Part shown: in pieces, positions 17,935 through 26,547 of the stretch
How positions within the stretch are numbered: position 1 is the first letter of the stretch
Layout of the letters: every line of letters begins with the position of its first letter
DNA from: Massilia aurea
GTDB taxonomy: Bacteria; Pseudomonadota; Gammaproteobacteria; Burkholderiales; Burkholderiaceae_D
Assembly: GCF_024753205.1 (NCBI RefSeq)
Contig: NZ_JANUGZ010000002.1
Location: 930,001 to 994,000, forward strand
DNA: 64,000 nucleotides
Direction: 5' to 3'
Notes under the pieces: model-generated
The model's database searches: none
What the model was told of the DNA's origin: nothing
Seen by the model: the letters and a program-made list of their open reading frames with translations, nothing else
Translations under genes and position numbers: made by a program

Positions 17935-20001
17935 ATGAAATTTCGTTTGATGACGGTGGCAGCGGCGACCCTGGCCGCCACCACCGCAATGGCCGCGCCG
18001 CGCGGCTTCACCGTGGAAGACCTGGTCAATATGGAACGGGTCGGTAGCCCGGCCGTATCGCCCGACGCCACGCGAGTGATTTACACCGTGCGCAGCACCG
18101 ACATGGAAAAGAACCGCGGCAACACCCAACTCTGGATGATCGACCTGCGTGCCGCCAAGCCGACGCCGCAGCGCCTGACCGACCATGCGTCGAGCAGCGC
18201 CGATCCGGAATGGTCGCCGTCGGGCGACGCTGTGTACTTCCTGTCCGCGCGCTCGGGCTCGTCGCAGGTATGGCGCCAGCCGGTGGCCGGCGGCGCACCC
18301 GTCAAGGTCACCGACCTGCCGCTGGACGTCGACAACTTCCGCGTCGCACCCACGGGCGATCGCCTGGCGTTCAGCCTGGCGGTATTCCGCGACTGCGCCG
18401 ACCTGGCCTGCACCAAGGCCCGGCTCGACGCAAAAGAAAAAGAAAAGGCCACCGGCAAGGTCTACGACCGCCTGTTCGCGCGCCACTGGGATACCTGGAA
18501 CGACCACCGCAATGCGGTGCTGTTCTCGGCGCCAATTGGCGCAGCAGGCGCGATCACCGGCGAGCCGGTCAGCCTGTCGGGTTCGCTCGACGGCGACGTG
18601 CCCTCGAAGCCTTTTGGTGACCGTGAGGAATACCGCTTCAGTCCGGACGGCAAAACCGTCGTGTTCTCGGCCCGCATCGCTGGCAAGACCGAAGCCTGGT
18701 CGACCAACTTCGACCTGTACAGCGTACCCGCTACAGGCGGCGCTGCCCCACGCAACCTGACGGCGGACAATCCGGCCTGGGACACCAAGGGCACGTTCTC
18801 CCCCGATGGCCGCACATTGGCTTACCTGGCGATGGCGCGCCCCGGCTTCGAGGCCGACCGCTACCAGATCATGCTGATGGATGTGGCGACTGGCCAGAAA
18901 CGCGCGCTGGCAGCGAACTGGGACCGCTCGGCTGGCAGCCTGGTCTGGCGCGCCGACGGCAAGGCGCTGATCGTCGATGCAGAAGACATCGGCCAGCATC
19001 GCCTGTTCTCCATCGACGTGGCAGGCGGCAAGGTCACCCCGTTGACGGACACCGGCGCCGTGGGCGCCTTCGATCTGCGCCGCGATACGCTGGTCTATAC
19101 CCATGCGAATCTGTCCGCTGGTGCGCAATTGTTCTCGATGAAGCTGGGCGCCAAGCCGAAGCAGCTGACCACATTGAACACCGAATTGCTGAAAGATGTG
19201 CGCTGGGGCGAAGCCGAGCAGTTTTCGTTTGCCGGCGCCAATGGTGACACCGTGTACGGTTACGTGATGAAGCCATGGAATGCGCAGCCGGGCCAGAAAT
19301 ACCCAGTCGCGTTCATCGTCCACGGCGGGCCGCAAGGCAGCTTCGGCAACAGCTGGAGCTACCGCTGGAATCCGCAGACCTATGCCGGCGCCGGCTATGC
19401 GGCCGTGTTCATCGACTTCCACGGTTCGACCGGCTACGGCCAGAAATTCACAGACTCGATCAGCAACGACTGGGGCGGCAAGCCACTGGTCGACCTGCAA
19501 AAGGGCTACGACGCGGCAGTGAAGAAGTTCCCATGGCTGGACCGCTCACGCGACTGCGCACTGGGCGCGTCGTACGGCGGCTACATGATGAACTGGATCG
19601 CCGGCAACTGGTCGGATGAGTTCAAGTGCATCGTCAATCACGACGGCGTGTTCGACACGCGCGGCATGGCCTACTCGACCGAGGAGCAGTGGTTCACGGA
19701 TTGGGAGAATGGCGGGCCGTACTACAAGGTGCCGGAGAACCATGAGCGCTTCAATCCGGTTCATCACGTGGCGAAGTGGAAGACACCGATGCTGGTGATC
19801 CAGGGCGATCTGGACTTCCGGATTCCGACAGCGCAGGGGCTGGGGACGTTCACGGCGCTGCAGCGTCAGGGTGTCGAGAGCAAGCTGCTGGTGTTCCCGG
19901 ATGAGAATCACTGGGTACTCAAGCCGGCTAATTCGGTGCAGTGGCATCACACCGTGAATGGGTGGTTGGATCGGTTCTTGAAGACGCAGCCAGCGAAGTA
20001 A
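17935..20001 (+). CDS. S9-family serine peptidase, exported (dipeptidyl/acylaminoacyl peptidase type)
   Basis: 688 residues with a Sec signal peptide (cleavage near Ala-Met-Ala-Ala, residues 18-21). A WD40/beta-propeller-like N-terminal domain (about 25-420) is followed by a prolyl-oligopeptidase-type hydrolase domain. The triad is visible: Ser546 in GASYGGY, Asp627 in DFRIP and His659 in DENHW. Such enzymes degrade peptides in the periplasm. GAGG lies upstream of the ATG. The gene ends at a strong terminator shared with pilA. A second, unrelated-sequence S9 enzyme lies at 30591-32606. Confidence 0.93.
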   Translation: MKFRLMTVAAATLAATTAMAAPRGFTVEDLVNMERVGSPAVSPDATRVIYTVRSTDMEKNRGNTQLWMIDLRAAKPTPQRLTDHASSSADPEWSPSGDAVYFLSARSGSSQVWRQPVAGGAPVKVTDLPLDVDNFRVAPTGDRLAFSLAVFRDCADLACTKARLDAKEKEKATGKVYDRLFARHWDTWNDHRNAVLFSAPIGAAGAITGEPVSLSGSLDGDVPSKPFGDREEYRFSPDGKTVVFSARIAGKTEAWSTNFDLYSVPATGGAAPRNLTADNPAWDTKGTFSPDGRTLAYLAMARPGFEADRYQIMLMDVATGQKRALAANWDRSAGSLVWRADGKALIVDAEDIGQHRLFSIDVAGGKVTPLTDTGAVGAFDLRRDTLVYTHANLSAGAQLFSMKLGAKPKQLTTLNTELLKDVRWGEAEQFSFAGANGDTVYGYVMKPWNAQPGQKYPVAFIVHGGPQGSFGNSWSYRWNPQTYAGAGYAAVFIDFHGSTGYGQKFTDSISNDWGGKPLVDLQKGYDAAVKKFPWLDRSRDCALGASYGGYMMNWIAGNWSDEFKCIVNHDGVFDTRGMAYSTEEQWFTDWENGGPYYKVPENHERFNPVHHVAKWKTPMLVIQGDLDFRIPTAQGLGTFTALQRQGVESKLLVFPDENHWVLKPANSVQWHHTVNGWLDRFLKTQPAK

Positions 20002-20012
20002 ATCCGCAATGC

Positions 20013-20040
20013 AAAAAGCCCGCTGGGAAGCGGGCTTTTT
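20013..20040. terminator. Bidirectional intrinsic terminator between the S9 peptidase gene and pilA
   Basis: A 12-bp stem (AAAAAGCCCGCT / AGCGGGCTTTTT) with a GGGA loop. T-runs on both strands let it end both convergent transcripts. Confidence 0.92.
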
Positions 20041-20055
20041 TGTGAAAAACTAGAA

Positions 20056-20526
20056 TTACGGAGTCGTCGTAGCGACGTTATTTTTCTTGATCGCATCCAG
20101 AGCTGCTGCGTTGGTAGCAGTCGTCTCGTTAGCCCACGCCAGTGCTGCATCACCGATCGTTGGGGTCATCGTGATAGTCGAGCCATCAACACCAGTGCCG
20201 ATGCCGTTATTCAAAGTAATGACGATCTTGCCATCAGTGGTCGCAACTTTTTGGATTTCTTTGGTTGCCAGCGTGGTAGGAATACCGTTGCTGCCACCAT
20301 CGCAAGCATCCAGCGTGCCACCGTTTTCTTGAGCACACACGCCAACTGCAGTCTTGATTGCAGACGTGGAGCCCAGCACTGCAGCGATCTTCGACTTGAT
20401 GGTGTAGTTGCTGTACTGTGGAATCGCGACAGCAGCCAGAATACCGATAATTGCAACGACGATCATCAGTTCGATCAGGGTGAAGCCGCCTTCGGCTTTT
20501 TTGCTTGGCATTTGCTTGAAGTTCAT
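20056..20526 (-). CDS. pilA: Type IV major pilin (prepilin)
   Basis: 156 residues from the ATG at 20526, with GGAG upstream. The 14-residue leader ends Gly14 and the mature protein starts Phe15 ([24 protein letters not shown]), with the conserved Glu5 of the mature chain. That is the classic type IVa prepilin cleaved and methylated by PilD. The globular part has two Cys residues (VCAQ and DACDG) that could form a disulfide. No other pil gene is adjacent. A near-perfect sigma-54 promoter lies 77-92 bp upstream, so PilS-PilR control is likely. Confidence 0.95.
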   Translation of the reverse strand: MNFKQMPSKKAEGGFTLIELMIVVAIIGILAAVAIPQYSNYTIKSKIAAVLGSTSAIKTAVGVCAQENGGTLDACDGGSNGIPTTLATKEIQKVATTDGKIVITLNNGIGTGVDGSTITMTPTIGDAALAWANETTATNAAALDAIKKNNVATTTP

Positions 20527-20602
20527 TTTAAATCTCCGGGTTGGGTATTTCAAAAAAGTGGACCTACGTATCTTGTGCTGCTCACTGCTACGCTTTCCTA
20601 TA

Positions 20603-20618
20603 TGCAAGCGCTGTGCCA
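20603..20618 (-). promoter_or_regulatory. Sigma-54 promoter of pilA
   Basis: On the minus strand: TGGCAC-AGCGC-TTGCA, matching the -24/-12 consensus TGGCAC-N5-TTGC(A/T) at every position. A start near 20593 would leave an untranslated leader of about 66 nt. Known pilA genes of Pseudomonas are RpoN- and PilR-dependent. Confidence 0.88.
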
Positions 20619-20701
20619 GCCCAAAAATGGCGTAAAACGGTCGATTTTATGAATAACAAGCCAACATTTTCCTGTTCCAGAACAAAAAACGGCACCCTGA
20701 A

Positions 20702-20739
20702 TGACAAAATTTGTCAGTGCCGCACAGCAATTTTTGTCA
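20702..20739 (-). promoter_or_regulatory. Candidate PilR enhancer sites upstream of pilA
   Basis: The palindrome TGACAAAATTTGTCA (20702-20716) and a further TTGTCA (20734-20739) place three TGTCA-type half-sites about 110-145 bp upstream of the predicted pilA start. In P. aeruginosa, PilR binds TGTC-containing sites in this position range. Role here is inferred. Confidence 0.5.
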
Positions 20740-20778
20740 CGCACGATGCGTATCAACAAAAAGTGGCGCACTAAACGA

Positions 20779-20806
20779 AAAACGGGGAGCTCGCGCTCCC
20801 CGTTTT
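20779..20806. terminator. Intrinsic terminator after sucD
   Basis: A 12-bp stem (AAAACGGGGAGC / GCTCCCCGTTTT) with a TCGC loop, 27 nt downstream of the sucD stop. A-rich and T-rich flanks make it potentially bidirectional. Confidence 0.85.
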
Positions 20807-20832
20807 AGCTTTCGATCAATAGATCGTCAGAT

Positions 20833-21714
20833 TTACAGCATGGCCTTCAGCAGACGCGCCATTTCCGACGGGTTCTTGGTGACGGTAATGCCGCAGGCTT
20901 CCATGATTTCCAGCTTGGCTTGCGCAGTATCTGCACCGCCCGAGATCAGCGCGCCGGCGTGGCCCATGCGCTTGCCTGGTGGCGCGGTGACGCCAGCGAT
21001 GAAGCCGACGACTGGCTTCTTCATGTTGTCCTTGATCCAGTAAGCCGCGTTGGCTTCGTCCGGACCACCGATTTCGCCGATCATGATGACCGCGTCGGTA
21101 TCAGGATCGTCGTTGAACATCTGCATGATGTCGATGTGCTTCAGACCGTTGATCGGATCACCGCCGATGCCGACTGCCGACGACTGGCCCAGGCCCAGTG
21201 CGGTCAGCTGTGCAACTGCTTCATACGTCAGGGTACCCGAACGCGAGACGACGCCGATGCGGCCCTTGCGGTGGATGTGACCTGGCATGATGCCGATCTT
21301 GATTTCGTCAGGGGTGATCAGGCCTGGGCAGTTAGGGCCCAGCAGCAGGGTCTTCGAACCCGACTTGGCCATGCGGTCCTTGAGTTCCATCATGTCGCGG
21401 ACTGGAATGCCTTCGGTGATGCAAATTGCCAGGTCCAGCTCGGCTTCGACAGCTTCCCAAATGGCAGCGGCTGCGCCTGCAGGTGGGACGTAGATCACCG
21501 ACACGTTGGCGCCGGTTTCTTTTTTCGCTTCTGCGACGTTCGCGAAAATCGGGATGCCTTCGAAATCTTCGCCGGCTTTCTTCGGGTTCACGCCAGCAAC
21601 GAAGGCTTCTTTGCCGTTTGCGTACTCACGGCACATACGGGTGTGGAACTGGCCGGTCTTGCCGGTGATGCCCTGGGTGACTACTTTGGTATCTTTGTTG
21701 ATCAGAATCGACAT
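20833..21714 (-). CDS. sucD: Succinyl-CoA synthetase alpha subunit
   Basis: 293 residues. An N-terminal CoA-binding Rossmann domain (TQGITGKTGQFHT, AGVNPKKAG) is followed by the ligase domain containing MGHAGALISGG, with the phosphorylated active-site His. With SucC it interconverts succinyl-CoA and succinate with nucleotide phosphorylation in the TCA cycle. It lies 18 bp downstream of sucC in a two-gene operon ended by a strong terminator. Confidence 0.97.
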   Translation of the reverse strand: MSILINKDTKVVTQGITGKTGQFHTRMCREYANGKEAFVAGVNPKKAGEDFEGIPIFANVAEAKKETGANVSVIYVPPAGAAAAIWEAVEAELDLAICITEGIPVRDMMELKDRMAKSGSKTLLLGPNCPGLITPDEIKIGIMPGHIHRKGRIGVVSRSGTLTYEAVAQLTALGLGQSSAVGIGGDPINGLKHIDIMQMFNDDPDTDAVIMIGEIGGPDEANAAYWIKDNMKKPVVGFIAGVTAPPGKRMGHAGALISGGADTAQAKLEIMEACGITVTKNPSEMARLLKAML

Positions 21715-21732
21715 TTTTTATTTCCTTAGCAA

Positions 21733-22902
21733 TTAGGCTTGACCGGCAGCAGCGGCGACGACCGACTTGGCTGCGTCTTCCATCGTGTCTGCGGCGATGA
21801 TTGGCAGGCCCGATTCGGCCAGCATCTTCTTGCCCAGGTCTTCGTTGGTGCCCTTCATGCGCACGACCAGCGGCACTTGCAGCGAAACGGCTTTCGATGC
21901 AGCGATCACGCCTTCGGCGATGACGTCGCAACGCATGATGCCGCCGAAGATGTTGACCAGGATGGCTTTCAGGTCAGGGTTCTTCAGCATGATCTTGAAC
22001 GCTTCGGTCACTTTCTCGGCCGTGGCGCCACCGCCGACGTCGAGGAAGTTGGCTGGCTCGCCGCCGAACAGCTTGATGGTGTCCATGGTGGCCATGGCCA
22101 GGCCGGCGCCGTTCACCAGGCAGCCGATGTTGCCGTCGAGCGAGATGTAGGCCAGATCGAATTTCGATGCTTCGACTTCGGCTGCGTCTTCTTCGTCCAG
22201 ATCGCGGTAAGCGACGATTTCAGGACGACGATACAGGGCGTTCGCGTCGAAGTTGAATTTGGCGTCCAGGGCGATGATCTTGCCGCTGCCGGTGACGATC
22301 AGCGGGTTGATTTCGGCCAGCGATGCATCGGTTTCCCAGTAGGCTTTGTACAGGCCCTGCAGGTTCGCACGTGCGTCGGCGATCGAGCCGGCTGGCACAC
22401 CGATCTTGGCGGCGACGTCGTCAGCCTGCTCATCGGTCAGGCCGACTTTCGGGTCGATGATGACGTTATGGATTTTTTCCGGGTTGCTGTGCGCGACTTC
22501 TTCGATGTCCATGCCGCCTTCCGACGAGGCCATCAGCACGACTTTCTGGCTGACGCGGTCGGTAACGAGCGAGACATACAGTTCTTGTTTGATGTCGGCG
22601 CCTTCTTCGACCATCAGGCGACGGACTTTCTGGCCTTCCGGGCTGGTCTGGTGCGTGATCAGCTGCATGCCCATGATCTGGTCAGCGTATTCCTTGACCT
22701 GCTCGAGCGATTTGGCGACCTTGACGCCGCCGCCCTTGCCGCGGCCACCAGCGTGGATCTGCGCCTTGACGACCCAGACCGGACCACCCAGTTCTTCAGC
22801 AGCTTTGACAGCCTCTTCGACCGACATGCACGGAATGCCGCGCGGAACGGTCACCCCGAATTTTCGGAGGATTTCTTTGCCCTGATACTCATGGATCTTC
22901 AT
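21733..22902 (-). CDS. sucC: Succinyl-CoA synthetase beta subunit (ADP-forming)
   Basis: 389 residues: an ATP-grasp domain at the N-terminus ([33 protein letters not shown]) and a C-terminal ligase domain ([15 protein letters not shown]). It supplies nucleotide binding and specificity for the SucCD enzyme of the TCA cycle. AAGGGAAG precedes the ATG. It is the first gene of the sucCD operon; the DUF2889 gene lies 66 bp upstream on the same strand and may be part of the same transcript. Confidence 0.97.
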   Translation of the reverse strand: MKIHEYQGKEILRKFGVTVPRGIPCMSVEEAVKAAEELGGPVWVVKAQIHAGGRGKGGGVKVAKSLEQVKEYADQIMGMQLITHQTSPEGQKVRRLMVEEGADIKQELYVSLVTDRVSQKVVLMASSEGGMDIEEVAHSNPEKIHNVIIDPKVGLTDEQADDVAAKIGVPAGSIADARANLQGLYKAYWETDASLAEINPLIVTGSGKIIALDAKFNFDANALYRRPEIVAYRDLDEEDAAEVEASKFDLAYISLDGNIGCLVNGAGLAMATMDTIKLFGGEPANFLDVGGGATAEKVTEAFKIMLKNPDLKAILVNIFGGIMRCDVIAEGVIAASKAVSLQVPLVVRMKGTNEDLGKKMLAESGLPIIAADTMEDAAKSVVAAAAGQA

Positions 22903-22968
22903 GCTGGCTTCCCTTCTATCTATTACTGAATTAGAAACGGTTGAACTACAAAAAAAACAAACGACGAC

Positions 22969-23532
22969 TTAACCCGACACGGCCTTGATGGACCAGCGCG
23001 GGTAATATTTGGCCACGGCGGGGCCGTCGCTGCGCAGGGCATGGCAACGGTCGAGCTCAAATGGACGGTCGGATGACGCGACGCCTTGCCCGCCTGGGGC
23101 ATCGACGGTGTCGTCAGCAAAGGCTTGCAGCGCTGCAGTGGGCAGCACCTGGGCCAGTTCGGTCAGGTGGGTGCAGCCGAGCACGCCGGACAGGCGGTCT
23201 TTCAGATGCAACCGGAAATGGTTCACGAGCGAGAGCCCGATCAACTTCTTGTAGGCAGGGCCGATGGTATCGCAAAAGCCCGGATACGGGACGGCATCGG
23301 ATGCGGCTTCGGCATCAACGATGTTCATGTCACGGTCGATCGTGACGCGCAGCTTCAGGTCGTGCACTGGCGTGCCGCCGGGCCGTTCGCCGGAAGCAAG
23401 TTCAACAGTACGCGTTTTCACATCGCGGATGCTGGCATCAAGATCCCACATGCCATCGTCGCGCGCATAGGCGTCGACTGTGATGGCGCGCGTATGCCGG
23501 AGCGAGCGCGATACGGGAAGAGACAAAGGCAT
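22969..23532 (-). CDS. DUF2889 family protein
   Basis: 187 residues from the ATG at 23532; an upstream GTG at 23592 would add a poorly conserved leader. SLRHTRAITVDAYARDDGMWDLDASIRDVKTR and the later CDTIGPAYKKLIGLSL segment are characteristic of DUF2889. The family's function is unknown, and some members sit near aromatic-compound genes, so no role is assigned. No signal peptide or membrane segment is evident. Confidence 0.85.
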   Translation of the reverse strand: MPLSLPVSRSLRHTRAITVDAYARDDGMWDLDASIRDVKTRTVELASGERPGGTPVHDLKLRVTIDRDMNIVDAEAASDAVPYPGFCDTIGPAYKKLIGLSLVNHFRLHLKDRLSGVLGCTHLTELAQVLPTAALQAFADDTVDAPGGQGVASSDRPFELDRCHALRSDGPAVAKYYPRWSIKAVSG

Positions 23533-23971
23533 AAATACCAGTGCCGTCGAGACGGCGGTTAGTGATGCAGCCGGTGTGCTAGTGCACGTCACCGCAGCTT
23601 CTGCGGCAACAACCGCTCATGCGGCGCTGCTTAAACCCGTAAAGTTTATCACAGCGTCCCGCCCGGCGCATCGCTAAAAGGGGACATCACGGCCAACGTC
23701 GACGGAGATGACCGGACTTGGCAGGCGCTTGACAGCGCGTTTGACGCATATGGTATGCGCATGAAGAACAACCGCCGGAGCTGCCATTCATGCCATGAAT
23801 GAGAGATATGGATTTTCGTTGTGGACATTGCCGACGTAGAAAAGCGCCAGCGTGCAGCGCCATCGCCCGTTGAGGAATATGCGTTGGCATATCGGGGATG
23901 ACGCTCCACGCTGGCGCCTGGGGCAGCATCGAGTCGGAACGCGTGACTGCAAGCGATCACGAGAACGTTAA
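23533..23971. other. 439-bp intergenic stretch with no convincing gene
   Basis: Lies between DUF2889 and recX. Open frames here lack ribosome binding sites and family-like sequence. It holds a small palindrome CATTCAT-GCC-ATGAATG (23785-23801) and the long structured element annotated separately. Confidence 0.6.
23844..23917 (-). ncRNA. Long imperfect hairpin downstream of recX, possible small RNA or terminator
   Basis: GCGCCAGCGTG (23844-23854) pairs with CACGCTGGCGC (23907-23917). Inside are further pairing blocks (AGCG/CGCT, CATC/GATG, CCC/GGG) and an inner ATATGC-GTTG-GCATAT hairpin. On the minus strand the outer stem is followed by TTTTC, like an intrinsic terminator. It starts 54 nt after the recX stop. 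Could be the recA-recX terminator or a structured RNA. Confidence 0.45.
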
Positions 23972-24436
23972 TTAGTCGGGAAACTCGTCGTCGTCAGGCG
24001 CACCCTGCATCGCCGCACGTGCCGCGCGCTGGGAAAAACCGCGCTGCAGCAAGAAGCGCATCTGCTTGGCGCGCGCTGCGGCATCTTCGGCAACCGTACC
24101 AAACTTGCGTTGCCAGACTTCGATCGCACGCGCGGTCTCGCTGTCGGACAGCCCGGCCTTGATCTCGACCAGGGCGTCGCTTGTTAAACCATGATTTTTC
24201 AATTCGGCCATCACGCGACTGTCGCCATAACGGCTCGCTTTACGGTTGACCAGGGATTCGGCAAAGCGCTCCTGCGACAACCAGTTATTTTTTTCAAGAA
24301 AATCGAGCAGGGCATCGACGTCATCGCCCTCTTCCGCGTACTTGGACAGCTTGCGGCGCAATTCGAAGCGGCTGTGCTCGCGCTGCGACAGATAGCGCAG
24401 CGCGCGGCCCTTGAGACTAAGTACGGGTGCTCGCAT
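23972..24436 (-). CDS. recX: Regulatory protein RecX
   Basis: 154 residues of the RecX three-helix-repeat type. [19 protein letters not shown] at the N-terminus and the [25 protein letters not shown] centre are diagnostic. RecX caps RecA filaments and limits recombinase activity. It lies 75 bp downstream of recA on the same strand, the usual arrangement, so it should share the SOS-regulated transcript. The C-terminus is acidic (PDDDEFPD). Confidence 0.94.
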   Translation of the reverse strand: MRAPVLSLKGRALRYLSQREHSRFELRRKLSKYAEEGDDVDALLDFLEKNNWLSQERFAESLVNRKASRYGDSRVMAELKNHGLTSDALVEIKAGLSDSETARAIEVWQRKFGTVAEDAAARAKQMRFLLQRGFSQRAARAAMQGAPDDDEFPD

Positions 24437-24511
24437 GGGTAACGTCAGCCCATCAACATGGCGCCGGGCGCCAGTGGCAGGCTGCTGCCACCGCGCCCTG
24501 CGCCCGGCTGA

Positions 24512-25585
24512 TTATTCACCAACCGCCTGCAGCTTCGGCTTGTCGTCACCACCGATCGTCGGTGGCAGCTCACGCACACCCAAGGCGGTACGGACCTTGT
24601 TTTCGATCTCGCGTGCCAGGGCTGGACGGTCACGCAGGAACTGACGCGCGTTGTCTTTACCCTGACCAATACGCTCGCCGTTATAGCTGTACCACGAGCC
24701 CGACTTCTCGACGATTTTGTTATCTGCGCCGAGATCCAGAATTTCGCCTTCACGGGACGTGCCTTCTCCATAAAGAATGTCGAAGTGCGCTTCCTTGAAT
24801 GGCGGGGCGATCTTGTTCTTGACGACCTTGACCTTGGTTTCGTTACCGATCACTTCGTCACCCGACTTGATCGAGCCGGTACGACGGATGTCCAGGCGCA
24901 CCGATGCGTAGAACTTCAGCGCGTTACCACCGGTGGTGGTTTCAGGGCTGCCGAACATGACGCCGATCTTCATGCGGATCTGGTTGATGAAGATGACCAG
25001 CGTGTTGGTGCGGTTGATCGAGCCGGTGAGCTTGCGCAGCGCTTGCGACATCAGGCGCGCCTGCAGGCCGGGCAGCGAGTCACCCATGTCGCCTTCGATT
25101 TCGGCGCGTGGCGTCAGGGCCGCGACCGAGTCGATGACGACCAGGTCGACACTGCCCGAGCGTACCAGCGCGTCGGTGATTTCAAGCGCCTGTTCGCCGG
25201 TATCCGGCTGCGAGATCAGCAGCTCGCTCAGGTTGATGCCCAGCTTTTGCGCGTAGGTGACGTCGAGTGCGTGCTCGGCGTCGATGAACGCGCAGGTGCC
25301 ACCCAGCTTTTGCATCTGGGCGATAGTTTGCAGCGTCAGGGTGGTTTTACCCGACGATTCAGGACCGTAGATCTCGACGATACGGCCGCGCGGCAGGCCA
25401 CCGACGCCCAGCGCAATGTCCAGGCCCAGCGAGCCGGTGGAAACCGTTTGTACTTCTTCGACCGGCGTGTTCGCATCCATGCGCATCACCGAGCCCTTGC
25501 CGAACTGCTTTTCAATCTGCGCCAGGGCGGCAGCCAGCGCCTTGCCCTTATCAGCGGCGTTCAATGCGGTTTTTTTGTCGTCCAT
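24512..25585 (-). CDS. recA: Recombinase RecA
   Basis: 357 residues. The Walker A motif [13 protein letters not shown], the [22 protein letters not shown] segment and the [20 protein letters not shown] loop are those of RecA. The C-terminus is typical, though only mildly acidic. RecA catalyses strand exchange and stimulates LexA self-cleavage. A LexA-type box lies 64 bp upstream of the ATG over the predicted promoter. The next gene downstream is recX. Confidence 0.98.
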   Translation of the reverse strand: MDDKKTALNAADKGKALAAALAQIEKQFGKGSVMRMDANTPVEEVQTVSTGSLGLDIALGVGGLPRGRIVEIYGPESSGKTTLTLQTIAQMQKLGGTCAFIDAEHALDVTYAQKLGINLSELLISQPDTGEQALEITDALVRSGSVDLVVIDSVAALTPRAEIEGDMGDSLPGLQARLMSQALRKLTGSINRTNTLVIFINQIRMKIGVMFGSPETTTGGNALKFYASVRLDIRRTGSIKSGDEVIGNETKVKVVKNKIAPPFKEAHFDILYGEGTSREGEILDLGADNKIVEKSGSWYSYNGERIGQGKDNARQFLRDRPALAREIENKVRTALGVRELPPTIGGDDKPKLQAVGE

Positions 25586-25648
25586 GGTGTACTTTCTGTC
25601 GTGGAGTAGGCAAGGTGTGGGCGGTCACGCGCACTTCAAGAGCCAGTA

Positions 25649-25664
25649 CTGTATAAAAATCCAG
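25649..25664 (-). promoter_or_regulatory. LexA (SOS) box at the recA promoter
   Basis: CTGTATAAAAATCCAG fits the CTG-N10-CAG consensus. On the minus strand TTGCAA (25671-25676) and TACAGT (25648-25653), 17 bp apart, form a plausible -35/-10 pair that overlaps the box, as expected for LexA repression. Confidence 0.8.
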
Positions 25665-25806
25665 TGGTTTTTGCAAGCGAAAAGACGTGGTTATCTTACC
25701 AACAATCGCTCGGGACTCGCATTGTGACGGTAAATCCAACACAATGAGAACCGGTTCGATCACGCGTGTTCGATGAACAAGCCACAACGTCAATAAGAGG
25801 TGCCCC

Positions 25807-26547
25807 ATGCGAATTCTGCTTGCCGAAGATGATAGCGTACTTGCCGATGGCCTGACGCGCTCCCTGCGCCAGTCCGGCTATGCCATCGATTGTGTCAAGA
25901 ACGGCCAGGATGCCGATACCGCCCTGTCCACGCAGGAGTTCGATCTGCTCATTCTCGACCTGGGCCTGCCGAAGATGTCCGGGCTCGAAGTGCTGCGCCG
26001 CCTGCGCGCGCGCGCCTCGCTGCTGCCGGTCTTGATCCTGACTGCGGCCGATTCCGTCGAGCAGCGCGTCGAGGGCCTCGACCTGGGCGCCGACGACTAC
26101 ATGGCCAAGCCGTTTGCGCTGTCCGAGCTCGAAGCGCGCGTGCGGGCGCTGACCCGGCGCGGCGCCGGCGGCGGCGCAGCCGTCGTGCGCCATGGCCCGC
26201 TGGTCTATGACCAGGTCGGCCGCAGCGCCTACATCAACGACCAGATGCTCGACCTGTCGGCGCGCGAGCTGGGCCTGCTTGAAGTGCTGCTGGCGCGCAC
26301 CGGGCGCCTCGTCTCCAAGGAGCAACTGGTCGACCACCTGTGCGAATGGGGCGAAGAAGTTTCCAACAACGCCATCGAGGTGTATGTGCACCGCCTGCGC
26401 AAGAAGATCGAGGTCGGCGGCGTGCGCATTGCCACCGTGCGCGGCCTGGGCTATTGCCTCGAGAAATTCTCCGAGGCCAGCGCGGCCGCCGCAGCTGCTG
26501 CCGCCGCGAACGACGCCCGCATCGCCGCCACCGCCGCTGACAAGTGA
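25807..26547 (+). CDS. OmpR-family two-component response regulator
   Basis: 246 residues. The receiver domain has the acidic pair at Asp8-Asp9, phosphoacceptor Asp51, Thr79 and Lys101. A winged-helix DNA-binding domain follows (about 127-222, ending VRIATVRGLGYCLE). An unusual Ala-rich tail of about 20 residues closes the protein. It is coupled to the kinase gene by a GTGA overlap. The type resembles QseB/TctD regulators. The downstream symporter genes are the likely targets, by position only. Confidence 0.95.
   Translation: MRILLAEDDSVLADGLTRSLRQSGYAIDCVKNGQDADTALSTQEFDLLILDLGLPKMSGLEVLRRLRARASLLPVLILTAADSVEQRVEGLDLGADDYMAKPFALSELEARVRALTRRGAGGGAAVVRHGPLVYDQVGRSAYINDQMLDLSARELGLLEVLLARTGRLVSKEQLVDHLCEWGEEVSNNAIEVYVHRLRKKIEVGGVRIATVRGLGYCLEKFSEASAAAAAAAAANDARIAATAADK

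Noticed and set aside
23649-23960. 103-codon minus-strand frame between DUF2889 and recX
   Set aside because: It spans the nested hairpin, has no ribosome binding site and no recognisable protein pattern. Treated as non-coding.
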